Notes: generated from the letters alone by a model not told the origin. A stretch of DNA of 64,000 bases from Thamnaconus septentrionalis (GCA_009823395.1 CM020517.1:18476001-18540000); one strand, 5' to 3'; counted from the stretch's first letter, positions 1-11,579 are shown. Translations and numbers: made by a program.

Positions 1-39
1 CTGAAGTTCCATCAGCTCCGTCGTTTACACGTTCTTTCA

Positions 40-85
40 CATTTGTCAATAAAGAGATTGTTTGACGTTCTGACAGGCTTCTTTT
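40..85 (+). other. Possible poly(A) signal of a gene ending at the window edge
   Basis: An AATAAA hexamer at about 50 is followed by a T/G-rich stretch, the usual layout of a vertebrate cleavage and polyadenylation site. If real, a plus-strand gene would end here and its body would lie outside the window. The first 165 bases are also open in one plus frame, so coding sequence cannot be excluded. Isolated AATAAA motifs are common, so confidence is low. Confidence 0.2.
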
Positions 86-255
86 CCGGTGCTGCTTGTG
101 ACCTGAGGGAGACGTCGGCGCCTGCTTGGTGTTGTGCCTGAAGAAGCCTGGACTGTCACAACAGGGGAAGGTGACACCAGCCAGATCACCTGAACACACC
201 AGGGATCAGCGGGATTCATTGAGGTAATTCCAGAATCAGAGGAGCGCCGAGCCGA

Positions 256-317
<62 letters not shown>
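256..317 (+). repeat. (CTG)n trinucleotide array
   Basis: About 20 uninterrupted GCT/CTG units. The minus strand reads CAG, so a minus-strand exon could encode polyglutamine, but the flanks show no long open frame with convincing splice sites. It is best read as a microsatellite. Confidence 0.95.
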
Positions 318-318
<1 letters not shown>

Positions 319-2450
319 CAGAGCTCCAGTTCAACCTGCCATTATAGTTTGAGATCAGGTCCAAGTCACGACTTCCCACCGTGCACCAAAGCCTTTTGCT
401 GATTGTTGTTGCATGTCATACTGGTGGAGCTGTCATTTGCAAAAATTGGTCTTGCAACTTCCGACTGGGCAAGTTTGCTGAGTGGAGGTGTGGCCTGGTT
501 GTTGTTGTTGATTTTCATTAGAGAGGTAGTTTAACGCTTCTTTCCTACGTCTGCCATCAGGAGGTCCTGCCAGCTGCCTGACAGGAAGTAAATGACGTGA
601 AAGCCACTTCATCTGATCTTCAACTTCTCATCAGCTCCTCCCGAGTCCCAGTTAAGATTTTGTTCAATAAACAAACATCAGGACTTGACCGAGCGTACGA
701 CCCTCCCGTGGCTGCTGCCGTCGTAGCAGCTGTCATATTGGAGGTAGCAGCTTTGGTTTGTTCAGTATGTTTTTGTTAGAATGAATGAATGAAGACACAA
801 ACAGCACTGAAGGCTTGTCGCAGTGTCCAACTGGTGTTTTCCCACCGCTGGGCTCGTCTGGACTCCTGAGTTGACTGAGCAACCTGTCTAACGTGCCAAC
901 GTGTCCTCCTGGCCGCTCCCACCAGTGACAAAGTGAAATTAAAAAACGTGAAAGCTGTGAAATAAATCAGAACAGGTGGTTTTCATTAAAACAAGACGTG
1001 GGATCGTGTTGTCCCAAATTCCCCAGGCGGAGTTTGGTGTAATAGTTTCTTTGGCAGCGGTCTCAAAGTGCTCCCCCAGGGCCTTATTTCTGCTTAGTAC
1101 AGTTATTCAGGTGTCCTTCCCACGCTACACCTGCCTCCCCCAGGCCTCCAGGGGGCCTCGCCACTCCTCCCCTGGGACCGCCTGTGGTTTGGGGCCATTC
1201 TGTGGCTCTCTAATGCCCACAGGGCCTGAGTGTTGAGAATGGCACGGCGAGGCTTCTCCCAGACCGACCAGGCTGTTATTAGATCACTGACCACTCAGCG
1301 TGAGAGCAACATTCCACTGAGTGATCCTTCCTGCCTCGCCTGCCTCTTCTCCATTGGGTTTTACCCCAACTATTCGATTTGAGGTGGTCGACACTGAAGA
1401 AAGACATACGGGGCCATTAGGAATCAGCCTTTAAAGCAGTCGCCACCCCCAAACAAGTTTCTGTTTTGTAAATGTACATGGACGGTTAGCATTTTTATTT
1501 GGATACAATTTTGTGCGAATATCGTGGAATAAATTTGGGTTGCGACTTCATTACCAGGGAAATCCTGTCGGCCCTGTGACTCCACCAGGTGAGAAGCACC
1601 GCTTTAAAGCACCAGGTGACGAACCAGAGACGGGCCAAAGTAGGAGGAGGTCCTCCGGGAGTCCCGACAGTGGGAATGTTTGGTGTTGAGGGGCGGAGGC
1701 GGAGCCACAGCGCAGGTGACGGCAGATTGTGTTTCGGGATAATTGATGGATGGTGGGATTAGAAGGAGAGCGTGGATCAACAAACAGCCCAGGACTCTGT
1801 GCAAGCAGCAGCGCAGTCGCACAGATTCTGAATCAGTTAATCAGCGGGTCAGGAGGAGGCGGGGAAACATCTCGGCTCTGTTGTCCCACATGAGGATTTA
1901 ACTCAATGGTTGGCCATTTGCTCATTGTAAGAACATGGCAGCGCCGTGTGCATGGTGGTAAAACACGGAGGTGGAATCGCAACACTAAAGTCTCTGGAAG
2001 CAAGACAACATTTTGAACATCAGACCAATACTGCAACACTGTCAGCCTCAGCTAGTTAATGGACACCTGACTCGGCAGAAGTTCATATTGTACCATGGAG
2101 TTTCACACCTTGGCCTTCAGTGACGTCCCACTTATTCCCATCTAAATGGACACATCCCGTACTGACCTCTATTTGAGGTGCCGTGACCACAATTTGACAG
2201 CAAAGAACACGAGTCAAGAAGCAGCATTCAAGCTCCATTCAGTTTGGTGGAGACTCAACAATGGACATGGAGAGAAACTGCAAAAAAAAAAAAAACACCG
2301 AGAAAATACTACTAATACTACTGACTAATATTGGAACACCATCTCCATGAAAATGTTTGGTTACGTTTAATTGGTTTTAGCATGCTAGCGTTAGCACTGT
2401 TAGCATTATCATAACTAGCACGTGTACTATAAGCATGCGTGGTAGTGCAG
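318..2450. other. Unique sequence with no assignable gene
   Basis: No protein family, RNA gene or transposon was recognised. Open frames are short and of ordinary noncoding composition. A weak plus-strand exon-like segment lies at about 1559-1589 (CCAG, then 31 nt, then GTGAGA), but its pyrimidine tract is poor. Clusters of TTAGC/GCTAA motifs occur at 2378-2415. Confidence 0.5.
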
Positions 2451-2456
2451 CCTTAC

Positions 2457-2578
2457 CTTCATGAAGTCCAGGCCTGGAGGCTCCAGTGACAGAGACACTG
2501 CAGTGCAGCAAAGCTCTGGTGAAAACACACAGTCAATAAAGACTCAGAGTAGCTCGCAGCAGTTTGGACAGTGACAGC
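2457..2578 (-). other. Candidate first exon, minus strand
   Basis: Read on the minus strand, a TATA box lies about 30 bases before 2578. The transcript would then run about 120 nt to a strong donor (ATGAAG followed by GTAAGG) at 2457/2456. The ATG at 2462 would encode only Met-Lys before the intron, a layout seen in some small secreted-protein and crystallin genes. An internal acceptor-like CCAG at 2519-2516 also allows a 59-nt internal exon (2457-2515) that is open in two frames. An upstream ATG at 2580 opens a short frame. No downstream exon was recognised at lower coordinates. It could be a chance combination of signals. Confidence 0.25.
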
Positions 2579-2600
2579 ATGCCAAGGCCTCAGGCCTTCC

Positions 2601-2608
2601 TATTTATA
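2601..2608 (-). promoter_or_regulatory. TATA box candidate
   Basis: The minus strand reads CTATAAATAGG, a near-consensus TATA element, about 30 bp before the proposed transcription start and 145 bp before the ATGAAG/GTAAGG donor. The spacing is right for a core promoter. Confidence 0.35.
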
Positions 2609-2619
2609 GCTTCCTGTGG

Positions 2620-3610
2620 GCTGCCTGTTCATTGAATTATCCATCAACTGCCAGAGATGGCGCCAAAGACAAACCCCAAAAATGCCCAACAAGCAGAACA
2701 AACCCCATAATACCAAGACTTAAAACCGAGGCTGAAGAAATCCACATTGTCGCCGTACTATGTCAAAAAAGATACCAACTGTTTTTGAGAATATGCATCA
2801 GTCAAACTCAGATACAGCTTTTGGCGAAAGGTTGATCTTGAAAATGCCGAGGCCACTATATCTGAATCAGTCTGGCTCCTCCTCCTCCTTCAGTCATCGA
2901 CTGCTAGAAAATACAGCGAGAGCGACGGAACTCCAGGCTTAGTTGGGCTATTTGGCAAAGTTCTTCCTTTCACCCTCTCATTGCTTATCCAATCACAGGA
3001 CACGTACATGTGAAGACCCTCTAGTGGATTTCACAGACTCGAGATCTGATTGGCTGTCACAACTGACGGTCTGTGGGCTTACAGCACAACCAAAAAGGTC
3101 GTGATGATGATGATAATGATGATGATGCTGCTGCTGATGATGATGAGAGCAGACTATGGGGAATAACTTTATTTGCATAATTGCAGCAAAAAAAAAAAAA
3201 AAAAGCTTTTCTGAGTATGATGCCAGTGTTGTGTTGACTTCTTCTTGATCTTGCTAAAGTGAACTGAATAAGTACTTCTTTTTTTTTTTAAGATAAATAA
3301 GATAGAAGAAACGTTCACGTCTTCAAACCACAGACATTTGATGGAACTTTGCGAGTCTTGAACTTGTCACAGCTCGTCTCCAGTCAGCTGCCCACACTGT
3401 ACAGAGTTATTCAATAGAAAGTTACTGGGACGCACACGTTGGCGCGCCACTGAAGGAGTCCCGACCAAAACTCCAGGACTTCCTGGTTTGGGTACTGCGA
3501 CGCTTTGGACGGCAGCAGGATTGTGAAGACTTTGAGCTAAAACATTGATACGTTCTCTTCCTCTTTCTGGAGAATGAAGTGTTGGCTGTGAGCTGCCTGG
3601 GCTGCCAGCA
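2620..3610. other. Unique sequence with a degenerate GAT array
   Basis: A short (GAT)n/(GCT)n tract lies at 3098-3146, with A runs at 3188-3204 and T runs at 3280-3290. No gene or mobile element was recognised in the rest. Confidence 0.5.
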
Positions 3611-3613
3611 GCA

Positions 3614-3742
3614 AGGATGGCACCCTCCACCCATCCCACAATCTGTTTTCACTACTGCCATCAGGCAAGAGATAACAGAGCATTGCTGAAGAGCTCCTGC
3701 CCACCGCCAATCCAAGAATGTGTCACTGGAAAGTTGCTCTTT
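3614..3742 (+). mobile_element. LINE 3'-region fragment (CR1/L2/Rex-like)
   Basis: The stretch reads like the end of a fish non-LTR retrotransposon. Such ends carry a conserved segment of the form CCATCAGGCAAGAG followed by GCTGAAGAGCTCC, and both are present here. The frame is broken and no reverse transcriptase motifs remain. The clade assignment is from memory of the family and tentative. Confidence 0.4.
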
Positions 3743-3820
3743 TCAAACCTCTTTTTATGTATTGTAACTCGATACATGATTGGCTGCCCAATCGAGAAAA
3801 TTGGTACGTTGGAGAACCTG

Positions 3821-4246
3821 TAAAGATCCAGTGTGTAATATTTGGCTTTTTTTTCTTTTTTTTTATTCTGCTAAAATCTTAATATGCTGCCCATAAATAC
3901 ATTAATGAAAGTGTATACTTGCAGTACAATAAAAGTAATAAATGTTTCTCTAATTGTCCCTAGTTAGCTGCCATCCAACCACAGTTCTTTTACGGAAGCC
4001 TGTAGTGGACAATCTAGGTCACCTGACAGCGTGTTGTGTATTCAGGGTGAACACTCGTGTCTCCAAATAAACCAACGAAGAAGAAGGTGGCCGAGGTTCC
4101 CAGGTTTGGGTGCGCAGAGGCCACCGTAGTTCACTGGCAAGCTTATTAGCGGGAGAGAGAGTGAAAGACGCGGCAATGTGAATTGCAACCACTTGATGTC
4201 GCTGTTTCTTCTTCAGAATTTTCAACTGTTAAACACTTCACCCTTA
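3821..4246 (+). mobile_element. Complete MITE with GTCCAGTGTGTAA-type ends
   Basis: The left end reads TAAAGATCCAGTGTGTAA and the right end is an imperfect inverted copy (GTTAAACACTTCACCCTTA). Possible 8-bp flanking duplications are GAGAACCT and GAGACCTT (6 of 8 match), as expected for hAT-type insertion. The interior includes AGGCCACCGTAGTTC and a TTGCAACCACTTGATGTC segment near the right end, both typical of this common fish repeat. It has no coding capacity. Partial copies occur at 33390, 39745 and 44138. Confidence 0.65.
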
Positions 4247-5300
4247 GAGACCTTTTCAGTAACTTTTCGTTGGATGGATCTTTGCTACCTTTGGCGTCAC
4301 TCACGAGTCTCAGACGAGCCAGCAGGTAGAGCTCGCAGAGAAACTCAATTAAAAAAAAGTTGGCAAACAATCCCGTGTTGCTGTCTGCTGTTGAGGGTCG
4401 GGGACAGAGCTGCAGCGTAAACAATCCCACGACCCAACACGGACCCCTGAGCCATCCTTCTGCAGAGCCGGGCCCTCAGGGGACAGCGGCAGCAGCAGGC
4501 GGCAGCACCAGGGCCAGTGATACCTGTTAGCCCCTCCCCTTTCTTCCTGATTGACAGATGGCTGCTCCATTAGTTGAGAATGATAAGTGGCTCTCCTGCT
4601 GCAGAAAGGACTTCCTCTTGACCTTTGGCCCCCGACCCTGACTCTTGACCTCTCCCAGGGGTCGCCCCCCCCCCCCCTCCCCCTCCCCCTCCCCTCCTCT
4701 CCAGGGCTGTGTGATAGATGGTCTCCCCGCCGCCGCTTACAGGTGCAGGCTGCGGGTCAGCACTAAGTGATGTGGAGAGCAGGCTTTGTTCCTCTGAAGG
4801 AGAATCTGTCCACAAGCAGGAAGACGAATGAGAGGACGGCAGAGGAGGTGAGTGGAGAGGAGAGGACGGCGCAGACACCAGGCAGGAGGAGGAACAGCGG
4901 GAGAGAGCCGAGATTTTCTCTTTGTTTGGTTTGCTTGACGGCTTCTGCCGGCGCAGAGCGACGGGAAGTTGATCAAACTGCCAACCTTGCAGCCGGTGCT
5001 TGAAAACTCTGGGAAACTCAGCGGGTCTTGTAGGTTAATGGCCGCTGTAAATCATCACTACATAAAATATTCAGCATATTTATGCATGTATGTATGTGGA
5101 TGAGTGTTTTTTTCTTTCATTTGGTTTCCTCCATTGCTGTCTTTCTGATTGGTCCCTCTGAGCTCCAGGCTTCCTGCTTGTGTCTTGTGAACAGTGAAGG
5201 AGACCGTTGACTTCTTTCTTCTGCAACTTTCACTTCCTGCCTCCAGTCCAACAACGGAGCTCTTTGCAGTTTCCAAAAACATGCATGTTGTCAAAAGTGT
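4247..5300. other. Unique sequence with C-rich tract and weak exon candidate
   Basis: A pyrimidine tract (4664-4704) ends in CCAG and is followed 143 nt later by GAG/GTGAGTGG. The segment 4705-4847 therefore has a strong acceptor and donor on the plus strand. No frame is open across it, although the ATG at 4770 stays open for 26 codons up to the donor. It could be a 5' untranslated exon or chance. Minus-strand polyglycine and proline open frames here derive from the C tract. Confidence 0.25.
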
Positions 5301-5408
5301 CTCTTACCTGTGTGAACAACATTATTACTGTAATCATGGCTGTGATTATAACCGTTGCATTTGATTTGATTTTGCGGCTGGTGAGAGGCGCCGCTGTTGC
5401 CTTTGGTT

Positions 5409-5443
<35 letters not shown>
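5409..5443 (+). repeat. (CCG)n trinucleotide array
   Basis: Eleven or so CCG units. The minus strand (GCG/GGC) could encode polyalanine, and an open frame runs through it to a GTAAGA donor at 5311-5306, but no start codon or family was recognised. Confidence 0.9.
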
Positions 5444-5499
5444 TGCTCCTCGTCCTGACGTCCAGTAAACAGGCTCAGGCTCGGCCCGCCGCACTGGAC

Positions 5500-5880
5500 C
5501 AGGCCAGTAATTATAATAATTTAGCCTTTCCCCGCATTGTTCCGCTTCTCTTTATATTTCAAACTGTTTACCCTAATAGCAGCTCTGCCAAGAGTGGACC
5601 GGCTCACTCTGGATGTATTAATAAGCAGTGCAGCGCTCGGCACAGCGCGTGGTAAAGCTTCGCCATGATTACAGTACGCCATCAAGGAAATTAGTTGTTT
5701 CCCACACGCGGCAAAGCACAGCGAGGGGCTTGCAACATAACAAGTTGCTTTTGTTTACAGCGGCTCGCTGGCTGTTTTCATTATGCTGAGACGAGCCCAA
5801 AGACTCGGAGCCAGCTGCCACAAATCACACGTTCAATTATTCTGCTTTGCTTATGAGCATCCAAATATTTAGTCCACTTA
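5500..5880. promoter_or_regulatory. Conserved-looking noncoding block
   Basis: A non-repetitive AT/GC mosaic with homeodomain-type cores (TAATTATAATAAT, AATTAG, CAATTATT) and TATGCTGAGACGAG, without microsatellites or open frames. This texture is typical of vertebrate conserved enhancers. Conservation itself cannot be tested here. Confidence 0.3.
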
Positions 5881-5881
5881 C

Positions 5882-5920
5882 CGTGAACAAAAACAGTAGT
5901 AAAGTGATTACAGTCGAGTT
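5882..5920 (-). other. Candidate 39-nt exon, minus strand
   Basis: On the minus strand a roughly 45-nt pyrimidine tract ends in TTCAAG, followed by 39 nt (13 codons) and then CACG/GTAAGTGG. Two of three frames are open (LDCNHFTTVFVHG in one). The donor is close to consensus and the acceptor tract is strong, but the AAG acceptor is weaker than CAG. It abuts the conserved-looking block at 5500-5880. The product is unknown. Confidence 0.25.
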
Positions 5921-6156
5921 CTTGAAGAGAGGCGGCAAAGAGGGGAGAGGGATGGAGGAGGAGGAGGAAGTGTTGCTTTTCCTCTTTCATTGTTGTTATT
6001 TATTTATCATTATTATTTTAAAGCTCAGCTCACACAAAGAGGGGAGGTTCCAGAGAGTCGGGAGGAGGAGAGGAGAACACTGGGAAAAACCCAGGGAGAG
6101 ATGAAGGCCAAGAAACGGAACAGGGGAGGAGAATTCTGAAGGCACGGAAAATAGAG

Positions 6157-6836
6157 CAGCGGTGGGCAAACCTTCTGACTGGTGGGCCGCAGTGGGGCCG
6201 GAGCAGCAGCAGATGGATGGAGGGTTCTGGTGAGCCACCTCATAGGAGGAAACCATCTATCCTGGGATATTATGGAGAAAACATGTTTCTGGAATGTCAA
6301 TGGAAAATGAAGCAAAAGCAAATCAGTGTCTTTGAAGCCCATAGAACCACCCAGAACCTCCTAGAACCACCCAGAACCACCACGGTGTTTAGCTCTTAGA
6401 ACCACCCAGAACCATACAGAAACTCTTAGAACCACCCAGAACCATCCACAACCTTCTAGAACCATACAGAACCACCTCTAGACCACCAGGGTGTTAGCTC
6501 TTAGAACCATCCAGAACCTCTTAGGACCACCTAGAACCACCAGGTTGTTTATCTCTGAGAACCATCCAGAACCATCCAGAACCTTCTAGAACAACCAGGG
6601 TGTTTAGCTCCTAGAACCACTCAGAACCACCTAGAACCATCCAGAACCACCGAGATCCATCCTGGACCACCAGGGTGTTCAGCTCTTTCTTGAAACAACT
6701 CTGGAAACACTGCAAACATGGAGGAAATACAGCTGTTTGATGACTGACTGACTGTTAATATCTGTTCTTCAAGTTCGGGGGGCCGGATTAAAAACGGGCC
6801 GCACATGGCCCCCAGGCCATAGGTTGCCTACGCCTG
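6157..6836 (-). mobile_element. Non-autonomous hAT-like element, family A copy 1
   Basis: Ends are imperfect inverted repeats (CAGCGGTGGGCAAACC at the left, complement of CAGGCGTAGGCAACC at the right), enclosing GGGCCGC and GGCCC-rich subterminal segments typical of fish hAT MITEs. Flanking 8-mers (AAATAGAG and AAAGATAG) match only partly. The middle is expanded by a minisatellite. The same family occurs at 20154, 21830, 25150, 46150 and 62850. It has no transposase. Confidence 0.7.
6343..6690 (+). repeat. AGAACCAYCC-type minisatellite inside family A element
   Basis: Degenerate 10-bp units (AGAACCACCC, AGAACCATCC, AGAACCTCTT) are interrupted at intervals by a longer spacer of the form CCAGGGTGTTTAGCTCTT. 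This gives a higher-order period of about 60-130 bp. The copy at 20154 carries the complement with fewer units. Confidence 0.8.
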
Positions 6837-7430
6837 AAAGATAGACGGATGTTAAAAGGGGGAGTGAACGATAATAAGCCGAAAGGATCGATGTTTCCGT
6901 CCAAGTTATTGACAACGTTTGTTTCACTCCCCTGCAAGTCCCAGTCAGGAGTCGGTGGAACGGCTACTGGGCACAAAGAGAGACTTGAGGTGGTTGGAGT
7001 GGCGGTGGGGGGTCAGGGGTCAGGGGTCGTGACCTGCGTGCGGCGGCGGCTCTTTGAAGGGAAAGACGAGCCGGTAACGGCGGGCGGGGGCCGGAGGGTC
7101 GGTGGAGGAGTGCAGGGTTCCCAGCAGGCCTGTTGACCAGGATTACACGCATCTCTACAAACACTTGTAATAAAGTGCGCGCTAATCCTCTCAAGGCTTT
7201 AACTCAGCGCCGACACTTCCTCCAGCAGCTGCTGTGTGGGCCAGCAGGCCCGACGCTCGCCGGCCGTCCACCTCCAACTCACCGCTGAAGCTTTTTGCTT
7301 TGTAAAATAGCCGCTTGAAAAAAGTATTAACCGGCCAGTTAGAATAAATCTTTCCTAAGAGGGGAAGCCTTGTATATGACAAGATACTGGTTACACAAGT
7401 ACACAATGTTAACAAATCGCCGTCGGTAAA
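6837..7430. promoter_or_regulatory. Conserved-looking block, GC-rich to AT-rich
   Basis: 7137-7430 is non-repetitive and contains GCGCTAATCCTCTCAAGG (a TAATCC K50-homeodomain core), TAATAAAG and GTTAACAAAT motifs. 6990-7120 is GC-rich with GGGGTCA tandem copies. No exon was recognised. Confidence 0.25.
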
Positions 7431-8357
7431 ATGTCTTTCTTTAATATTTGTATCTTTCTCAGCGATGAGTGGAGCCTCTCAGGAGCCTCTGGAAAGACTT
7501 CACAAAGAAACAAAGCAACACTTTGATTTCTCCCTCAGTCTTTATCTTCATCTCTGACCTGCTGAAGCACCAATAAAGACGCTGAATAGATCTCACAGCT
7601 CTCTGACAAAACCTCCAGCCTCCATAGTCCAGCACTCATAGAGGACTATTCACCTCCACTACCCCCCCCCTTTAAAGTACCACCACTACTGTTACTGAAA
7701 TACCCGAGTACTGAGCAACACAACGTTGAATGCTGAGCTCGTAGCTGGCTTCATTTCTTCAGTTGTGTTTTTCCTTCTTGATGTGCTGCTGTCTTCCACG
7801 CCAGTTATCTTCTGCCTGCCCCTGTAGTGAGAGCACATACATATATATATATATATATATATTTATACACAGCTGACATAAGAAAGTAAAAATGTATACG
7901 TTAGAAATAATCCTTTTTGTCTAATTTGAGATGATTTCATTTCTATCTTCATTAAGTGTGAGTATCGCCCCCTGCTGTGCTGGGGTAGGACTGATCTACT
8001 GTCTCTCTACCATCACTTCCAAAGCTTCTCATGCTGCTACCAAGGCAGCAGTCTCCATGGGTGGGTCAGTGTGGTCTACTGCAGTGGAATTTCTGGAAGC
8101 AACAACAAGATAAAACAACGCACGATGGTCTGAGAAGCATTTTGACACGCAAGACATACGTTTGGTGTCAGTGCGAAGCCTTCCTCTGCTGCATTCAAGA
8201 CACTTTACACTACTGTGCACTTTTTTATAATGTCGCAACCCCAAGATTGAGCGACACTTTGCAGCCTGCGCAACGACTCGCACAATTCTACCGGCAACAA
8301 AAAAGCCACACAAAACAGCCTTCTCCTCGCCACTGATGGCATCGTTTCAGAGTGCAG
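7431..8357. other. Unique sequence with short AT array
   Basis: It holds a (TA)n array at 7838-7862 and a C run at 7661-7670. Open frames of about 100 codons at 8029-8336 exist on both strands but have no family resemblance or splice context. Confidence 0.5.
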
Positions 8358-8693
<336 letters not shown>

Positions 8694-8799
8694 GTGCAGG
8701 TTGACAGATTCTCAATGAGCCAATGATGTGGGAGCCCTCAAGAGGCCGAGCAGGCGAGAGAGACGACGTGGAGCGAGTGAGAGTTAAATTATCACAGTG

Positions 8800-9008
8800 C
8801 TGTCTGACTGTCTGTCTGTCTGTCTGTCTGTCTGTCTGACTGTCTGCCTGCCTGCCTGTCTGTCTGTCTGTCTGTCTGTCTGTCTGACTGTCTGACTGTC
8901 TGCCTGCCTGTCTGTCTGACTGACTGACTGACTGTCTGACTGTCTGACTGTCTGCCTGCCTGCCTGTCTGTCTGTCTGTCTGCCTGCCTGCCTGCCTGTC
9001 TGTCTGTC
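8800..9008 (+). repeat. (CTGT)/(CTGA)/(CTGC) tetranucleotide array
   Basis: About 52 four-base units in which CTGT alternates with CTGA and CTGC blocks. A segment pattern (CTGACTGTCTGCCTGC) recurs three times. Confidence 0.97.
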
Positions 9009-10689
9009 CAGCACTCTCATCCATGTATGTATGCAGTGTGGTGCAAAGCTTTTGGTGTTTTCACTCTCCTTCACCTTTTCATTATTACTATAATTTAGGT
9101 GCTTATAATCCATTTGTAATTGTGGTGTGGAAAAATGTCCTTTAATTGTACCGAAGTGAAAAGAATTCTCTCAGGAAGTTTTCATTCCCAAGCTGTTCAA
9201 AGGCTGCAGATATTCAGATTGTTCTCTATTGCTGCAGGTGGATTTCTGTCTATTCATCATCCGTCCATCTCAACACTTTTCATTTGTGCTCCGCTACAGC
9301 CACGTCTGCATTATTTCCAGTCCGATCAAAATGACAAATGAAATCAAATGCAGTGACAAATTAAAGTTAAAGAACAGTCGCAGCTGCGTTTGCAGTGAAA
9401 CTATTCCCTGACTTTTCCACCCCCCCCGCCCCTCTCCACAGCATTTTAATTGGGGGAGACATTTTTCTCCCCTCGCTGCACAGACGCAGTCTTGTGGGAG
9501 GGGCTTGATGTTGTGACAAGGCAGCGAAGGCACATAAATCATGAAGTGACTCGGTTGAATCCAGCGTGTTGCAGCTGCAGGGAAGCGACTGCTAGCTGGA
9601 ATCGAACAACCGCCTCCGCTCTCTTGCAGGTCCGATTGTTTGTCGCTCGCCGTGAAGCAACGTGCAGCAGCAAATCACCGCCATTCTGCAGAAAGACACG
9701 TTCCCACTGTTCACTGATTATTCCTGCGAGTGCAGTGGAGGAGGCCTTCACATAAATCTACAGAGAAGCACATTGAGCTGTTTCAAATTGCTTTTTAACA
9801 ACACGTGCGTGCGTCTGTGTGATCATTTGCAAATATGCAAAAAAAAAAAATTTCATGAAAGTTTCAATACACCAATCTTGTAGTTTTAGTAAAAAAAAGC
9901 AAAAGTTTTTTGAAAACAAAACTTGGCTGAGGAAAAAAAAACAGCGAGAGCTAAAATGATGATGAAATTCTCATTCAAAATGTAAAATTCTTTGCAAATT
10001 TGCAACTGCTTTCTGCTAATTGTATTTTTTTTAAGCCCAGCAAGCAACTTAAATCACAGGTATTTTGGGTCAAACGTGTTGTAAGAATTTCAGAAGTAAT
10101 TTTTTGCTTCTATTTTCTTTGCTTCTATTTCTAGAAGTTGTTTTTGATGCCATCTTCAACTTGGAAGTGAAGCTGGGGGGATTTTCCCAGCACGCTGGAG
10201 CCGCTGCGAGCCTTGTTACCGTCGCTCCTCGTGCACTCGCTGCCACTGCGGCTGCAGAACCGGGCCTGCAGCAGCGGACACAGTCACAGAGACGCAGCAG
10301 CCGCCTGCAGCCTGCAGCGCAACACGCGTGTGCAACAAAAAAAAACCCAGAATGGAGCCACTTGGTTACTTTGTGAGAAGCTCCTGACGTTGGATTGTGC
10401 ATCGCTGAGAGAAATAAAACTTTTCATAAAAACACAACGTGGAGAAGTTGTGAGTCTGAAGAAGCAGCAGCCGCTCCGGCGTTTCGCCGTCCTTTTTACC
10501 TCCACATTAACAACGGCTTTCTGGAAAAAAAAAAGTTTTGTTTTTTTTAATGGAGGAAACCAGCAAAAATAAAACTGAATCAAAAAAAAAAAAAATCTTC
10601 CGAGTTCCTGGTGATGATGCTGATGCAGCAGCGCCCTGGTAGCACTTCTCACTTCCTTTTTGTCCTCCTCCTGTCCATCCAGGCTTCCT
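9009..10689. other. Unique AT-leaning sequence
   Basis: It contains A runs near 9841, 9931, 10530 and 10581. 9320-9480 looks conserved (ATTTTAATTGGGGGAGACA). No gene or known repeat was recognised. Confidence 0.45.
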
Positions 10690-10718
10690 TCTCCATGACC
10701 CCCCCCCCCCCCCTCCCC
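10690..10718 (+). repeat. Poly(C) tract
   Basis: C runs of 14 and 6 bases separated by T. Similar homopolymer C/G tracts occur at 10878-10895 (G), 11041-11058 (C), 11222-11270 (C-rich) and 11375-11421 (C-rich), making this 700 bp unusually homopolymer-rich. Confidence 0.9.
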
Positions 10719-10719
10719 C

Positions 10720-10845
10720 CATTAGCCGCAGCCATTACGGGCCTGAGAGCGAGGAGTCATTACCGCTGCTGTAATCCGCCATGATGAAGCTCTCAGCTCC
10801 AAAACACCGACAGCTTGTAACGGGGCTGCGCTTGATTGGCAGGAT
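10720..10845. promoter_or_regulatory. Conserved-looking block
   Basis: Non-repetitive segment with ATTAGCCGCAGCCATTACGG and TGTAATCCGCCATGATG, flanked on both sides by homopolymer tracts. It is a possible enhancer core. The call rests on texture only. Confidence 0.25.
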
Positions 10846-10996
10846 GCAGTGGGGGAGGGGGAGAGGGGTTGGGGGAGGAGTGGGGGGGGGGGGGGTACAG
10901 GGGGTTTGTGTGATGGGAACTCCACTCGAGATGGTGAATTGGCTTTGCCACTCCAATCAGGCCGCTGGATGACAAATGAAGTGTGTCCCTTTCACT

Positions 10997-10998
10997 GC

Positions 10999-11043
<45 letters not shown>

Positions 11044-11058
11044 CCCCCCCCCCCCCCC
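10997..11058 (+). repeat. (CT)n followed by poly(C)
   Basis: About 44 bp of CT repeats run directly into 18 C residues. Confidence 0.95.
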
Positions 11059-11530
11059 ATCTCTCCCCTTCACACTTCTCCTCTCTGTCCGGGTGGAAAA
11101 GAGAAAGAGGGGGAGTTCATGTGGGAGCCGCTTGACAGCAACACAATCACATTTCCATTCAGCTCCCGCCTGCCTGTTTTACCTTCGACGCCGCCGTGCA
11201 CGCTCGCACACAGGACACCACCCCCCCTCTCACCCCCACCCCTCACCCCCCTCCCCCTCACCCACCCCCGCCACCGGCCAATTAGAAGGCAGCACGGGAA
11301 GAATCTGTGAAAGACACAAAAGGTCTTTAGAGGTTTGGACAGGTGTCTCATTTGGCCGCAGGACATAGTTTAGAACCCCCCCCATCCCCCCTCGCCCCCC
11401 TCCTCCCATCACCCCCCCCCCCTGCTTTTTTTTAATGTCTTTGGACAGATTTGTGGGCAGAGAGCGAGGAAGGTTATTTGGCACGCTGTCATTTCTTGCT
11501 TTTATTTTTTTTTTTTAAATGCTCAACTAG

Positions 11531-11579
11531 TCGTCTGTCCGTCTGTCTGTCTGTCTGTCTGTCCGTCTGTCCGTCCGTT
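11531..11579 (+). repeat. (GTCT)/(GTCC) array
   Basis: About twelve tetranucleotide units of the same general type as the arrays at 8800 and 26711. Confidence 0.93.

Noticed and set aside
1559..1589. 31-nt exon-like segment (CCAG ... CCAG/GTGAGA)
   Set aside because: The upstream tract is purine-containing and weak, and nothing around it supports transcription.
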